64,000 bases of DNA from an uncultured Oscillibacter sp. (GCF_910579365.1 NZ_CAJTUX010000006.1:1-64000); one strand, 5' to 3'; positions 15,844-25,124 are shown, counted from the first letter of the stretch. Program-made: numbers and translations. Notes: generated by a model from the sequence alone, not told the origin.

Positions 15844-16971
15844 ATGATCTATCTGGACCACGCCGCCACCGCCCCCGTCCCCCAGCCCGTGGCGCAGGCG
15901 GTGTACGAGGTGCTGGCCGGACAGTACGGCAACCCCAGCGCCCAGTATCCCCTGGGCCTGGACATGAAGAAGCGGACGGAGAGCTGGCGCGCCGCCGTGG
16001 CCGCCGCCATGGACTGCCCGCCGGAGCGGCTGTATTTCACCTCCTGCGGCACGGAGGGGGACAACTGGGCCCTTCGGGCCGCCGCGTGGCAGAACCGGCA
16101 TATGGGACGGCACATCGTCACCACGGCGGTGGAGCACAGCGCGGTGCTGGAGTGCTGCAAATGGCTGGAGCGGGACGGCTGCGAGGTCACCTACATCGCC
16201 CCGGACCAGGACGGCCATATCACCGCAAAGCAGGTGCTGGAGGCCGTGCGGCCGGACACGGCGCTGGTCTCCGTCATGCTGGTGAACAACGAGCTTGGAA
16301 CCGTTTACCCCGTCGAGGAGATCGCCGGGGGCCTTCCGGCCCGAAACCCCAGGACCCTTCTCCACACCGACGCGGTTCAGGGGCTCACCGCCTTTTCCGT
16401 CCGGCGGCTGGGGGCGGACCTGGTTACGGTCTCCGCCCACAAGATCGGCGGACCCAAGGGCGTGGGCGCGCTGTACATCGGTCCCCGGGTGAAGAATCCC
16501 CGGCCCCTCCTGGCCGGCGGCGGGCAGGAGCGGGGCCTTCGCTCCGGCACCGAGGCCACGGCCCAGGTCGCGGGCTTCGCCAAGGCGGCGGCTCTGCGGA
16601 TGGAGCGGCTGGACCAGGACAGGGCCCATCTGGCGGCGCTGCGGGCCTATGCGGAAGAGCGGCTGCTGGCCATTCCGGACATGGTCCGGGTGGGGGCGGG
16701 AACGGCGCCCCACATTCTGGCGCTGTCCCTGGCGGGCTGGCCCAGCCAGAACACGGTTAACGCCCTGGGCGCCCAGGACATCTGCATCTCCGCCGGCTCC
16801 GCCTGCCACCAGGGCAAACCCAGCCACGTGGTGGCGGCGCTGAAGCTGCCCAAGCGGGTGGCCGCCGGGGTCATCCGCCTGAGCTTCGGCCCGGAGACCA
16901 CGGAGGCGGAAATCGACGCCTGCGTCCAGGCGCTGCGCCAATACCACGATACCCGAATGCCCATGCTGTGA
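15844..16971 (+). CDS. Cysteine desulfurase, IscS/NifS type
   Basis: 375-residue class V PLP enzyme that takes sulfur from cysteine as an enzyme-bound persulfide. The N-terminus MIYLDHAATAPVP, the cofactor loop SCGTEGDNWAL, the histidine region VEHSAVLE, the PLP lysine in TVSAHKIGGPKGVGALY and the persulfide cysteine in SAGSACHQGKPS are all present. It is slightly short of the 390-400 residues usual for IscS. No iscU or thiI partner is adjacent. A divergent mtaB, which needs Fe-S clusters and sulfur, is a suggestive neighbour. ATG 15844 follows AAAGGAG. Confidence 0.92.
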   Translation: MIYLDHAATAPVPQPVAQAVYEVLAGQYGNPSAQYPLGLDMKKRTESWRAAVAAAMDCPPERLYFTSCGTEGDNWALRAAAWQNRHMGRHIVTTAVEHSAVLECCKWLERDGCEVTYIAPDQDGHITAKQVLEAVRPDTALVSVMLVNNELGTVYPVEEIAGGLPARNPRTLLHTDAVQGLTAFSVRRLGADLVTVSAHKIGGPKGVGALYIGPRVKNPRPLLAGGGQERGLRSGTEATAQVAGFAKAAALRMERLDQDRAHLAALRAYAEERLLAIPDMVRVGAGTAPHILALSLAGWPSQNTVNALGAQDICISAGSACHQGKPSHVVAALKLPKRVAAGVIRLSFGPETTEAEIDACVQALRQYHDTRMPML

Positions 16972-16979
16972 GGTGCGCC

Positions 16980-18368
16980 ATGCTTTCATTTCTCCGCCGT
17001 GAGCCGGGCTTTTACAAACGGCTCTTCCAGCTCTCCCTGCCCATGATTCTCCAGAACCTCATCACCTTCTCCCTGGGCCTCATCGACACCTTCATGGTCT
17101 CCCGCCTGGGGAACGCCGAGATGGCCGCCGTCACCACCGCCAACGTCCCTGTCTTCCTCCTCATCAGCATCGTCTTCGGCTTTCAAAGCGGCCTGGGCAT
17201 CCTGGTGAGCCAGTATTGGGGGAAGGGGGACGAGAAGAGCGTCAGCCGGGCCCTGGGGGTCTCCTCCCTGATCGGAACGGCCGTCACCCTGACCCTGGCG
17301 CTGGTCTTCTTCCTCTTCCCGGTGCCCGTGATGGACCTTCTCTCCAACAAGCATGAGCTCAGCCTTCTGGGGGGACCCTATCTCCGGGTCATCGGCTTTT
17401 CCTATGTCTTCAACATGCTCTCCTCCCTCTATGTCAGCGCCCAGCGGAGCGTGGAGAACCCGGCCTTCGGCATGAAGCTCTTCGGCTTTTCCACCATTTT
17501 AAACACCGGGCTGAACTATCTTCTGATCTTCGGCAACGGGGGCTTCCCCGCCCTGGGGGTGGCCGGGGCCGCCATCGCCACGCTGCTGGCCCGGGTGAGC
17601 GAGTTTGTCATCTGCGCGGTGTGCGCCCTGCGCAGCCGCACCATCCCTTTGCACCTGGGGCTGTTTTTCCATCCGGGCGTGGACATGATGCGCCGCTTTG
17701 TGAAATACGCCTCTCCGGTGGTCCTGAACGAGACGGCCTGGGGCCTGGGGAACTCCATGCTCACCGTCATCCTGGGCTATACGGACAACTCCGTGGAAAT
17801 GCTGGCGGCCAACGCCGTCATGGGCAACCTGAACCGGCTGTTCCTGGTGGTCTGCTTCGGCCTGGGAGCCGCCACGGCGGTGATGGTGGGCAAGGCCATC
17901 GGCGAGGGGCGGAGCCGGGCCCAGGTCATGGACCTGAGCCGGACCCTCATCTGGTTCTCCGTCCTGGTGGGAACGGTACTGGCGGTTTTCTCCATCGCCC
18001 TGGTGCCCCTGCTCTTCGTGCCGGTGATCTTCCCCATGTTCAAGCTCTTCGGCCTCTCCGCCGAGATCGCCACGGCTCTGGCCGTCATGGGCTTTGCCGC
18101 CATTCCCCTTCACGCCTGCGCCATCTCCGCCGTCACCGGCGTCCTCCGCTCCGGCGGGGACGTGTTCTGGGCCACGGCGCTGGACATCGGCCCGCAGTGG
18201 GTGGTCTGCCTCCCTGTGACGGCCCTGGCGGCCCTGGTTTTCAAGCTGGGGTGCTGGCCCATCGCCTGCGCCATCCAGCTGGAGAGCGTGGTCAAGTTCC
18301 CCCTCTGCCTCTGGCGGGTGCGGAGCGGAAGGTGGATCAACGACGTGACGGGAGGGGAGGAAGCATGA
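16980..18368 (+). CDS. MATE-family multidrug/metabolite exporter
   Basis: 462-residue inner-membrane antiporter with about twelve hydrophobic helices. The N-terminal LSLPMILQNLITFSLGLIDTFMVSRLG and VTTANVPVFLLISIVFGFQSG are typical MATE/DinF helices, and the second half repeats the pattern (VVLNETAWGLGNSMLTVILG). Substrate is unknown. It begins 8 bases after the cysteine desulfurase stop and its stop overlaps the next start (ATGA), indicating one operon. GAGGTG ahead of ATG 16980 serves as ribosome site. Confidence 0.92.
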   Translation: MLSFLRREPGFYKRLFQLSLPMILQNLITFSLGLIDTFMVSRLGNAEMAAVTTANVPVFLLISIVFGFQSGLGILVSQYWGKGDEKSVSRALGVSSLIGTAVTLTLALVFFLFPVPVMDLLSNKHELSLLGGPYLRVIGFSYVFNMLSSLYVSAQRSVENPAFGMKLFGFSTILNTGLNYLLIFGNGGFPALGVAGAAIATLLARVSEFVICAVCALRSRTIPLHLGLFFHPGVDMMRRFVKYASPVVLNETAWGLGNSMLTVILGYTDNSVEMLAANAVMGNLNRLFLVVCFGLGAATAVMVGKAIGEGRSRAQVMDLSRTLIWFSVLVGTVLAVFSIALVPLLFVPVIFPMFKLFGLSAEIATALAVMGFAAIPLHACAISAVTGVLRSGGDVFWATALDIGPQWVVCLPVTALAALVFKLGCWPIACAIQLESVVKFPLCLWRVRSGRWINDVTGGEEA

Positions 18369-19234
18369 GCCTCTTCCGCTGCCCCCTCTGCGCCCGGCCC
18401 CTGGAGCGGGAGGGAAGCGCCCTCCGCTGCCCCGAAGGACACAGCTTCGACCTGGCGCGGGAGGGCTACGTCCACCTCCTGCCTCCCAACCAAAAGCACT
18501 CCGTCCTCCCCGGCGACGGCCGGGAGATGGTGCTTGCCCGGCGGGAGTTTCTTTCCAAAGGGTATTACAAGTCCTTATTGAATACGATCTGCAATCAGTT
18601 TCTGACCCTGCCGGGGGACGCGCCGGCCATTTTGGACGCGGGCTGCGGCGAGGGATACTACACCGCCGGAGTCTATGACGCCCTGCGCGCCGCCGGGAAA
18701 CGTCCTTGCATGGCGGGGACGGACATTTCCAAGCTGGCCCTCCGCTCCGCCGGAAAGCGGCGGCGGGAGATCGCCTTCGCCGTGGCGTCCTCCTACCGCC
18801 TGCCTCTGGCGGACGGCAGCGTGGACGGGCTGCTGAACTGCTTTTCTCCCCTGGCGCTGGAGGAGTTTTGGCGGGTGCTGAAGCCTGGGGGGCGGTTTGT
18901 CTATGTGGTTCCCGGCCCCCGGCATCTCTGGGAGATGAAGGAAATTCTCTACGACCGCCCCTATCCCAACGAGGAGCGGGAGACGCCTTACGAGGGCTTC
19001 GTCTACCGGGAGATTCTTTCGGTGGACGGCTCCATCCTCTTGGAGGGGAGGGAGGCCATTCAAAACCTCTTCCGCATGACCCCCTATTTCTGGAAGACCC
19101 CCCGCGCCGGAGCGGAGCGCCTGGCCGCGCTGGAGCGGCTGGAGGTTCGGACCTCCTTCCGGGTTCACGTGTTTGAAAAAGCGGAGGGCGCCGCGCGCCC
19201 CTCCCCGGGCGAAAAGAAAGGAGTATCGCCATGA
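18365..19234 (+). CDS. RlmA-like 23S rRNA guanine-N1 methyltransferase
   Basis: 289-residue SAM-dependent methyltransferase. The N-terminal zinc ribbon CPLCARPLEREGSALRCPEG with following HSF (C-x2-C-x12-C-x3-H) and the segment DLAREGYVHLL are diagnostic of RlmA proteins, which methylate G745 or G748 of 23S rRNA, sometimes affecting macrolide or tylosin response. The SAM motif is ILDAGCGEGYYT near residue 92, followed by AGTDISKLAL and LKPGGRFVYVVP. The start overlaps the MATE stop by four bases. A resistance function was not assumed. Confidence 0.85.
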   Translation: MSLFRCPLCARPLEREGSALRCPEGHSFDLAREGYVHLLPPNQKHSVLPGDGREMVLARREFLSKGYYKSLLNTICNQFLTLPGDAPAILDAGCGEGYYTAGVYDALRAAGKRPCMAGTDISKLALRSAGKRRREIAFAVASSYRLPLADGSVDGLLNCFSPLALEEFWRVLKPGGRFVYVVPGPRHLWEMKEILYDRPYPNEERETPYEGFVYREILSVDGSILLEGREAIQNLFRMTPYFWKTPRAGAERLAALERLEVRTSFRVHVFEKAEGAARPSPGEKKGVSP

Positions 19235-19935
19235 AAGCCAATCCCACCCGTTCGGCCCTGCTGCTCATCGACATGGAAAACGGCTTTGTGGACCGCCGGG
19301 GCGGCCACTGCATCCGGGGGGCCCAGGCCACCGTCCCCGCCTGCGTCCACGCCCTGGACCTGGCCAGGAGCAAGGGCATCCCCGTCTTCTTCGTCAAGCG
19401 CATCTACCGCGCCGACGGCAGCGACGTGGAGCTCACCCGCTACGCCGCCTGGAAGGCAGGGGGACACGCCTGCACCCCGGCCTCCTCCGGGCCCAACAGC
19501 GCCCAGGCGCCGGAGGGGCTCCGCCCCCAGCCGGGGGACTGGACCATCATCAAGCCCCGGTGGAGCGCCTTTTTCCAGACGGAGCTGGACCTGATTCTCC
19601 GCCGTCTGGACGTGCGGACGGTGATCCTGGCGGGAACCACCACCCCCAACTGCGTCCGCACCACCTGTTACGACGCCATCGCCCTGGAGTACAACACCGT
19701 GGTGCTGACGGACTGCTGCTCCTCCCAGACGGAGGAAATTCAGCGGGTGAACCTGGAGGATATGCAGCGGGCGGGGGCCGTTCTCATGGACAGCGCCGCC
19801 TTCGCCGCCTACGGACCGGAGACGGTGCCGGACCTCTCCGCCGCCATCCGGGGGGAGATGCTGGCCTCCGATACCTTTCCCGAGCCCTTCGCCGCGGAGG
19901 AAAACGGCGCCGTGGGCTGGGTGGACCGCTGGTGA
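19231..19935 (+). CDS. Isochorismatase-family cysteine hydrolase
   Basis: 234-residue alpha/beta hydrolase of the isochorismatase/nicotinamidase superfamily. The catalytic triad is visible as Asp in ALLLIDMENGF, Lys in IIKPRWSAFF and Cys in TTTPNCVRTTCYDA. Substrates in this family range from nicotinamide to biuret and ureidoacrylate; nothing here selects one. The start overlaps the methyltransferase stop (ATGA), so it is the fourth gene of the operon. No clear terminator follows; the AT-rich iol leader begins about 50 bases later. Confidence 0.85.
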   Translation: MKANPTRSALLLIDMENGFVDRRGGHCIRGAQATVPACVHALDLARSKGIPVFFVKRIYRADGSDVELTRYAAWKAGGHACTPASSGPNSAQAPEGLRPQPGDWTIIKPRWSAFFQTELDLILRRLDVRTVILAGTTTPNCVRTTCYDAIALEYNTVVLTDCCSSQTEEIQRVNLEDMQRAGAVLMDSAAFAAYGPETVPDLSAAIRGEMLASDTFPEPFAAEENGAVGWVDRW

Positions 19936-20052
19936 ATCCGCGTGCAGTTGTGAACGTTTGCGTGAATTTTCAAGTCCCTTCCGTCAAAGCGCAAAAAAAG
20001 GATATAAGCCTTTGGCCAAATCGGAAAATTTTCGAAAGGTAGAGAAAAACCG

Positions 20053-20081
20053 TTGATTTTTCAAGGGAAAAGTGCTAATTT
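20053..20081 (+). promoter_or_regulatory. Probable promoter of the inositol operon
   Basis: TTGATT (20053-20058), 17-base spacer, TAATTT (20076-20081). Just downstream lies GCGAAAACGATTGC (20089-20102), an imperfect LacI/CcpA-type operator. The leader of about 100 bases also contains a GC hairpin near 20139-20162. The upstream stretch 19936-20052 is AT-rich with no gene seen. Confidence 0.5.
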
Positions 20082-20193
20082 TAACCTAGCGAAAACGATT
20101 GCGGGGCATCCTGCCCTCCAGCGGTTTCCCTCTCTAACCCCCGGGGGCTCTCCAAGCCCCGGAATGCCAATAATTTCAAGGAGGTCGCTTCCC

Positions 20194-21096
20194 ATGTTTG
20201 ATCCCAAAAACGTTTCCCTGGGCATCGCGCCCATCGGCTGGTGCAACGACGATATGCCGGAGCTCGGCGCCGAGAACACCTTCCAGCAGATCGTCAGCGA
20301 GATGGCTCTGGCCGGGTTCACCGGCTGCGAGATCGGCAACAAATACCCGACGGACCCCGCGGAGCTGAAAAAGGCTCTGGACCTCCGGGGCATGCGCATT
20401 GCCAGCCGCTGGTATTCCTCCTTTATCCTGACCCGCCCCTTTGAGGAGGAGGAGAAGGACTTCAAGGCCAATCTGGACTTCCTGGCCGCCGTGGGGGCCA
20501 ACCGCATCAACGTCAGCGAGCAGAGCTATTCCATCCAGGGCCAGATGGACACCCCCGTCCTCACCGGCGGGCACAAGCACGTGATGGACGACGCCGAGTG
20601 GGCCTGGTTCTGCGACGGGCTCAACAAGCTGGGCAAGGTCGCGGCGGACCGGGGCTTCAAGCTCTGCTTCCACCACCATATGGGCACCGTGGTCCAGACC
20701 AGCGAGGAGACGGACCGCATGATGGCCAACACTGATCCCCGGTACGTGTTCCTCTGCTATGACACCGGCCACTTCACCTTCGCCGGGGAGGCCCCCCTGA
20801 CCATGCTGAAGAAGTACGTGGACCGGGTGGGCCACGTCCATCTGAAGGACATGCGCCTGCCGGTGGTGGAAGAGGCCCGGAAGAACAACTGGAGCTTCCT
20901 CCAGTCCGTGCGCAGCGGCGCGTTCACGGTTCCCGGCGACGGCGATGTGGACTTTGACCCCGTGTTCAAGGTGCTGGCGGACGCCGGCTATCAGGGCTGG
21001 CTGCTGGTGGAGGCCGAGCAGGACCCCGCCAAGGCCAATCCCCTGGAATACGCCATGAAGGGCCGCAAGTACATCAAGGAGCACACCGGCCTTTGA
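20194..21096 (+). CDS. iolE: Myo-inosose-2 dehydratase
   Basis: 300-residue xylose-isomerase-like TIM-barrel enzyme that dehydrates scyllo-inosose to trihydroxycyclohexane-1,2-dione, the second step of inositol breakdown. The N-terminus LGIAPIGWCNDDMPELG is the IolE signature. Metal ligands are visible in LCFHHHMGT, YDTGHFTFAG and HVHLKDMR, and the barrel ends with WLLVEAEQDP. The start at 20194 follows AAGGAGG. First of the iolE-B-D-G operon. Confidence 0.96.
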   Translation: MFDPKNVSLGIAPIGWCNDDMPELGAENTFQQIVSEMALAGFTGCEIGNKYPTDPAELKKALDLRGMRIASRWYSSFILTRPFEEEEKDFKANLDFLAAVGANRINVSEQSYSIQGQMDTPVLTGGHKHVMDDAEWAWFCDGLNKLGKVAADRGFKLCFHHHMGTVVQTSEETDRMMANTDPRYVFLCYDTGHFTFAGEAPLTMLKKYVDRVGHVHLKDMRLPVVEEARKNNWSFLQSVRSGAFTVPGDGDVDFDPVFKVLADAGYQGWLLVEAEQDPAKANPLEYAMKGRKYIKEHTGL

Positions 21097-21125
21097 TACC
21101 GCCGCGGTTTGATTGATGATCCCCC

Positions 21126-21153
21126 TGTAGGGGCGGCAGTCTGCCGCCCCTAT
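21126..21153 (+). repeat. Palindromic GTAGGGGCGG repeat inside the iol operon
   Basis: TAGGGGCGGCAG (21128-21139) and its exact complement (21141-21152) flank one base, giving a near-perfect 25-base palindrome in the 99-base iolE-iolB gap. Similar blocks occur at 48738 and partly at 13815. It would fold into a very stable RNA hairpin without a U-run. Confidence 0.6.
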
Positions 21154-21195
21154 GGTCCCTTCCCCCAAAAACGCTCGGATATGGAGATGATTCCA

Positions 21196-21996
21196 ATGAC
21201 CTATTTCAGCAAGAACGAGGAGCTTAAGCAGGGCTACAATTCCTATATCGACGCCGCCGCGGACGATATGGGCACCCAGATGGACGTGGGCCTCCTGGTG
21301 ATGGAGCCCGGCGACGTCTTTACCTTTGAGGAGGCGGAAAAGGAAATCGCCGTCCTCCTCTTCGCCGGAAAGGTGACCTACGCCTGGGCCGGGAAGACCG
21401 TGGAGGCCGACCGCCCCGACTGCTTCCACCACGAGGCGTACTGCCTCCTGGCGGGCCGGGGCGAGAAGATCACCCTCACCGCCCACGCCCACAGCGAACT
21501 CTACATTCAAAAGACTCTGAACGACAAGCCCTTCGAGGCTGTCATGTACACCCCGGATACCGTGCAGACCCAGCACGCCGGCTGCAACGGCGAGCTTCTG
21601 GGCTGCATGGAGCGGGAGATCAAGACCTTTTTTGACCATGACAATGCCCCCTTCTCCAACATGGTCCTGGGCGAGGTGCTGAACCACCCCGGCAAGTGGT
21701 CCTCCTATCCCCCTCACCACCATCCCCAGCCGGAGGTCTATTTCTACCGCTTTGACTATCCCCAGGGCTTTGGCGCGGGCTTTGCCAACGGCGAGATTTA
21801 CAAGACCGGCCAGAACGGTCTGGCCGTCATCACCAGCGGCTTCCACTCTCAGACCGCCGCGCCGGGCTACGCCATGTGCTACGCCTGGGGCATCCGGCAC
21901 CTGGAGGGGGACCCCTGGCTGAAGACCCGCATCGACGACGAGGAGCACGCGTGGCTCTGGAAGAGCGACGCCAACGAGCACATCTATCAGGGATAA
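21196..21996 (+). CDS. iolB: 5-deoxy-glucuronate isomerase
   Basis: 266-residue cupin-type isomerase acting after IolD in inositol catabolism. Metal-binding histidines are suggested by KWSSYPPHHHPQPEVYFYRF and the following NGEIYKTG, classic IolB features. I selected ATG 21196 since GGAG lies about 9 bases upstream; ATGs at 21181 and 21187 are in frame and cannot be excluded. Downstream iolD starts 21 bases after its stop. Confidence 0.94.
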   Translation: MTYFSKNEELKQGYNSYIDAAADDMGTQMDVGLLVMEPGDVFTFEEAEKEIAVLLFAGKVTYAWAGKTVEADRPDCFHHEAYCLLAGRGEKITLTAHAHSELYIQKTLNDKPFEAVMYTPDTVQTQHAGCNGELLGCMEREIKTFFDHDNAPFSNMVLGEVLNHPGKWSSYPPHHHPQPEVYFYRFDYPQGFGAGFANGEIYKTGQNGLAVITSGFHSQTAAPGYAMCYAWGIRHLEGDPWLKTRIDDEEHAWLWKSDANEHIYQG

Positions 21997-22017
21997 GATT
22001 TTAAGGAGGTCTTTCCA

Positions 22018-23946
22018 ATGGAAACCATTCGCTTAACGACGGCCCAGGCCATTGTCAAATTCCTGGATAACCAGTACGTCTCTATGGACGGCGTGGAGAC
22101 CAAGTTCGTAAAGGGCTTTTTCACCATCTTCGGCCACGGCATCGCCGTGGGCCTGGGCGAGGCCCTGGACAGCAACCCCGGCGGCCTCAAGGTCATGCAG
22201 GGCCGGAACGAACAGGGCATGTGCCACACGGCCATCGCCTTTGCCAAGCAGAACGGGCGCAAGCAGATCATCGCCTGCGCCTCCTCCGTGGGCCCCGGCG
22301 CGGCCAACATGGTCACCGCCTGCGCCACCGCCACGGTCAACAACATCCCCCTGCTGGTCTTCCCGGCGGACACCTTCGCCTCCCGCCAGCCGGACCCGGT
22401 GCTCCAGCAGCTGGAGCAGAGCAGCAGCCTGGCCGTCTCCACCAACGACGCCTTCAAGCCCGTGTGCAAGTACTGGGACCGGGTGACCCGCCCCGAGCAG
22501 GTCATGACCGCCCTCATCAACGCCATGCGGGTTCTCACCGACCCCGCCGAGACCGGCGCGTGCTGCATCGCCCTGCCCCAGGACGTGGAGGGCGAGAGCT
22601 ACGACTTCCCCACCTACTTCTTTGAGAAGCGGGTCCACCGCATCACCCGGCCCGCGGCCGTGGAGGAGGAGCTGGAGGACATCACGGAAATCATCTCCAA
22701 GGCCAAGAAGCCCCTGGTCATCGTGGGCGGCGGCGTGCGCTACTCCGACGCGGGGGAGACCGTGGAGCAGTTCTGCGAGGAGTTCCACATTCCCTTTGGC
22801 GAGACTCAGGCGGGCAAGAGCGCCTGCAAGTCCAGCCATCCCTACTGCCTGGGCGGCATCGGCGTGACGGGGACCTACGCCTCCAATGTCATCGCCAAGG
22901 ACGCGGATGTGGTCATCGCCATCGGTTCCCGCCTCAGCGACTTCACCACCAGCTCCAAGCGGCTGTACCGGAATGAGAACGTGAAGTTCGTCACCATCAA
23001 CAACTGCCGCTTCCACGCCTACAAAATGGACGCGGTAAAGGCCGTTGGCGACGCGAAGGTTACGGTCAAGGCCCTGGCGGAGAAGCTCCGGGCCAAGGGC
23101 TATGTCTCCGCCTATACGGATGAGATCACCAAGGCCAAGGCCGCCTGGGACGAGGAGATGAAGCGTCTGGCGGGCATCGAGTACACCGGCGACGGTTTCG
23201 AGCCCATCATCAAGGCCCGGGACCCCCGCACGGTTCCCGAGTTCGTGAAGCTGACGGACGGCAAGATCACCCAGACCGCCGCCCTGGCGGCCATCCGGCG
23301 GGTGATCGACGAGGACGCCACCATCATCACCGCCGGCGGGTCTCTCCCCAGCTGCATGCAGCGGATGTGGACCACCGACAAGCGGGGCGGCTATCACGCC
23401 GAGTACGGCTATTCCTGCATGGGCTATGAAGTCGCGGCGACTCTCGGCGTAAAATTCGCCGAGCCGGAGAACGAGGTTTACTGCGTGGTGGGCGACTCCA
23501 GCTTCCAGATGCTCCACAGCGAGATCATGACCATCATGCAGGAGAAGCAGAAGGTCAACATTCTGGTCTTTGACAACTGCGGCTTCGGCTGCATCAACAA
23601 CCTGGAGATGAACCACGGCATCGGGAGCCTGGCCACCGAGTTCCGCTACACCGACGGCAAGAAGCCCTGCGGAGACCTGATTCCCGTGGACTATGCCAAG
23701 ATCGGCGAGGGCTATGGCCTGAAGTCCTACACCTGCAAGACCATCGCCGAGCTGGAGGCTGCCCTGGAAGACGCGAAGAAGCAGACCGTGGCCTGCCTCT
23801 TCGACCTGAAGGTTATCCCCAAGACCATGACCGACGGCTATGAGTCCTGGTGGAACGTGGGTCTTGCCGATGTGTCCGAGAAGGAGAGCGTCCGGAAGGC
23901 TTGGGAAGGCGTGAAGGCCGGCCGGGACGAGGCCCGGAAGTACTAA
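22018..23946 (+). CDS. iolD: Trihydroxycyclohexane-1,2-dione hydrolase (ThDP enzyme)
   Basis: 642-residue thiamine-diphosphate enzyme of the acetolactate-synthase fold that opens the inositol ring. The N-terminal PYR domain contains GHGIAVGLGEAL and NEQGMCHTAIAFA; the central domain is near residues 210-350; the C-terminal PP domain has GYEVAATLGVKFAEP and the cofactor motif GDSSFQMLHSEI to NCGFGCINNL. The first motif residue triplet is GDS instead of the usual GDG, with the rest conserved. ATG 22018 follows TAAGGAGG. The length is typical. Confidence 0.96.
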   Translation: METIRLTTAQAIVKFLDNQYVSMDGVETKFVKGFFTIFGHGIAVGLGEALDSNPGGLKVMQGRNEQGMCHTAIAFAKQNGRKQIIACASSVGPGAANMVTACATATVNNIPLLVFPADTFASRQPDPVLQQLEQSSSLAVSTNDAFKPVCKYWDRVTRPEQVMTALINAMRVLTDPAETGACCIALPQDVEGESYDFPTYFFEKRVHRITRPAAVEEELEDITEIISKAKKPLVIVGGGVRYSDAGETVEQFCEEFHIPFGETQAGKSACKSSHPYCLGGIGVTGTYASNVIAKDADVVIAIGSRLSDFTTSSKRLYRNENVKFVTINNCRFHAYKMDAVKAVGDAKVTVKALAEKLRAKGYVSAYTDEITKAKAAWDEEMKRLAGIEYTGDGFEPIIKARDPRTVPEFVKLTDGKITQTAALAAIRRVIDEDATIITAGGSLPSCMQRMWTTDKRGGYHAEYGYSCMGYEVAATLGVKFAEPENEVYCVVGDSSFQMLHSEIMTIMQEKQKVNILVFDNCGFGCINNLEMNHGIGSLATEFRYTDGKKPCGDLIPVDYAKIGEGYGLKSYTCKTIAELEAALEDAKKQTVACLFDLKVIPKTMTDGYESWWNVGLADVSEKESVRKAWEGVKAGRDEARKY

Positions 23947-23956
23947 GTTTCTAAGA

Positions 23957-23980
23957 GGGGCCGCCCTGAGCGGCGGCCCC
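23957..23980 (+). other. Hairpin between iolD and iolG
   Basis: GGGGCCGCC (23957-23965), loop CTGAGC, GGCGGCCCC (23972-23980). No U-run follows, so it probably tunes iolG expression or protects an mRNA end. Confidence 0.55.
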
Positions 23981-24009
23981 CGCAAACACAAAAAGGAAGG
24001 TTGATTATC

Positions 24010-25047
24010 ATGGATAAGGTTCTGAAAATCGGCATCATCGGCTGCGGCGCCATTGGCAAGGACCACTGCCGCCGCATCATCGAAACCGTCCCCGGCGCCA
24101 CCGTCGTGGCCGTCAGCGACTATGTGGCCGCCGCCGCCGACGAAACCGCCGCCAAATACGGCATCAAATCCTATGGAAACGACTGCGACGGCATGATTAA
24201 GGACCCCGAGGTGGAGGCCGTCGTCATCACCTCCATCGACCCCACCCATCACGACTATGTGATGAAGACCCTGGCGGAGGAGAAGTGGTGCTTCTGCGAG
24301 AAGCCCCTGAGCCAGAACGCCAAGGACTGCGAGGAGATCATCAACCGGGAGCTGGAGATCGGCAAACGGCTGGTCCAGGTGGGCTTCATGCGCCACTATG
24401 ACCGGGGCTACGCGGAGATGAAGCGCATCATCGACTCCGGCGAGATCGGCGCGCCCCTGGTCATCAAGGCCTGCCACCGGAACGTGGCTCAGGGCCCGGG
24501 CTTCAAAACCGAAAACGGCGTGACCAACGTGGCCATCCACGAGCTGGACATCTGCCGCTGGCTGCTGGACGACGAGTACGAGGATGTTCAGTGCGTCAAG
24601 GTCCGCCAGTCCGCCAACTCCGACAAGGGCTATGACAACCCCCAGGTCATGCTGATGCGCACCAAGAAGGGCTGCTTCATCGACGTGGAGGTCCAGGTGG
24701 CTGACGGCTACGGCTATGACATCCAGTGCGAGGTGGTCTGCGAGAACGGCACCGTGAAGCTGCCCGACCCCTATGCTGTGGTCCGCCGCTCCCGTCCCGC
24801 CGGCTGGGACTCCCTGAATCCCGCCGAGTCCATGCCCATCATGACCGACTGGAAGGAGCGCTTCATCGAGGCTTATGACATCGAGTTCTGCAAGTGGGTG
24901 GAGTCCGTCCACGCCGGCAAGCTCACCGGCCCCTCCTCGTGGGACGGCTATGTCGCCTGCGTGGCCGGCGACGCGCTGAACGCCTCCCGTGGCACCTCTC
25001 AGTTCCTGAAGGTGGAGACCATGGAGAAGCCCGCGCTCTACAAATAA
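24010..25047 (+). CDS. iolG: Inositol 2-dehydrogenase
   Basis: 345-residue GFO/IDH/MocA oxidoreductase, first step of inositol catabolism (inositol to scyllo-inosose with NAD). The Rossmann start is IGIIGCGAIGKDHCRR, the catalytic lysine sits in CEKPLSQN, and the active-site Asp/His region is TNVAIHELDICRWLLDDE. ATG 24010 is preceded by AAAGGAAGG. As last gene of the operon it is followed by a strong terminator at 25071. The operon context makes IolG more likely than another sugar dehydrogenase. Confidence 0.93.
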   Translation: MDKVLKIGIIGCGAIGKDHCRRIIETVPGATVVAVSDYVAAAADETAAKYGIKSYGNDCDGMIKDPEVEAVVITSIDPTHHDYVMKTLAEEKWCFCEKPLSQNAKDCEEIINRELEIGKRLVQVGFMRHYDRGYAEMKRIIDSGEIGAPLVIKACHRNVAQGPGFKTENGVTNVAIHELDICRWLLDDEYEDVQCVKVRQSANSDKGYDNPQVMLMRTKKGCFIDVEVQVADGYGYDIQCEVVCENGTVKLPDPYAVVRRSRPAGWDSLNPAESMPIMTDWKERFIEAYDIEFCKWVESVHAGKLTGPSSWDGYVACVAGDALNASRGTSQFLKVETMEKPALYK

Positions 25048-25070
25048 GAACCGGAGGCTTCCTAAATACC

Positions 25071-25106
25071 AGCGGCGGCGCGGAACATTCCGCGCCGCCG
25101 CTTTTC
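25071..25106 (+). terminator. Terminator of the iol operon
   Basis: A 15-bp GC stem (25071-25085 with 25088-25102) followed by TTTTCGCT. Confidence 0.9.
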
Positions 25107-25124
25107 GCTCTCCCGCCAAGGGAA

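Noticed and set aside
22033..25119. 1028-codon minus-strand frame over iolD and iolG
   Set aside because: Histidine/valine/glycine-rich shadow; iolD and iolG on the plus strand are unmistakable.
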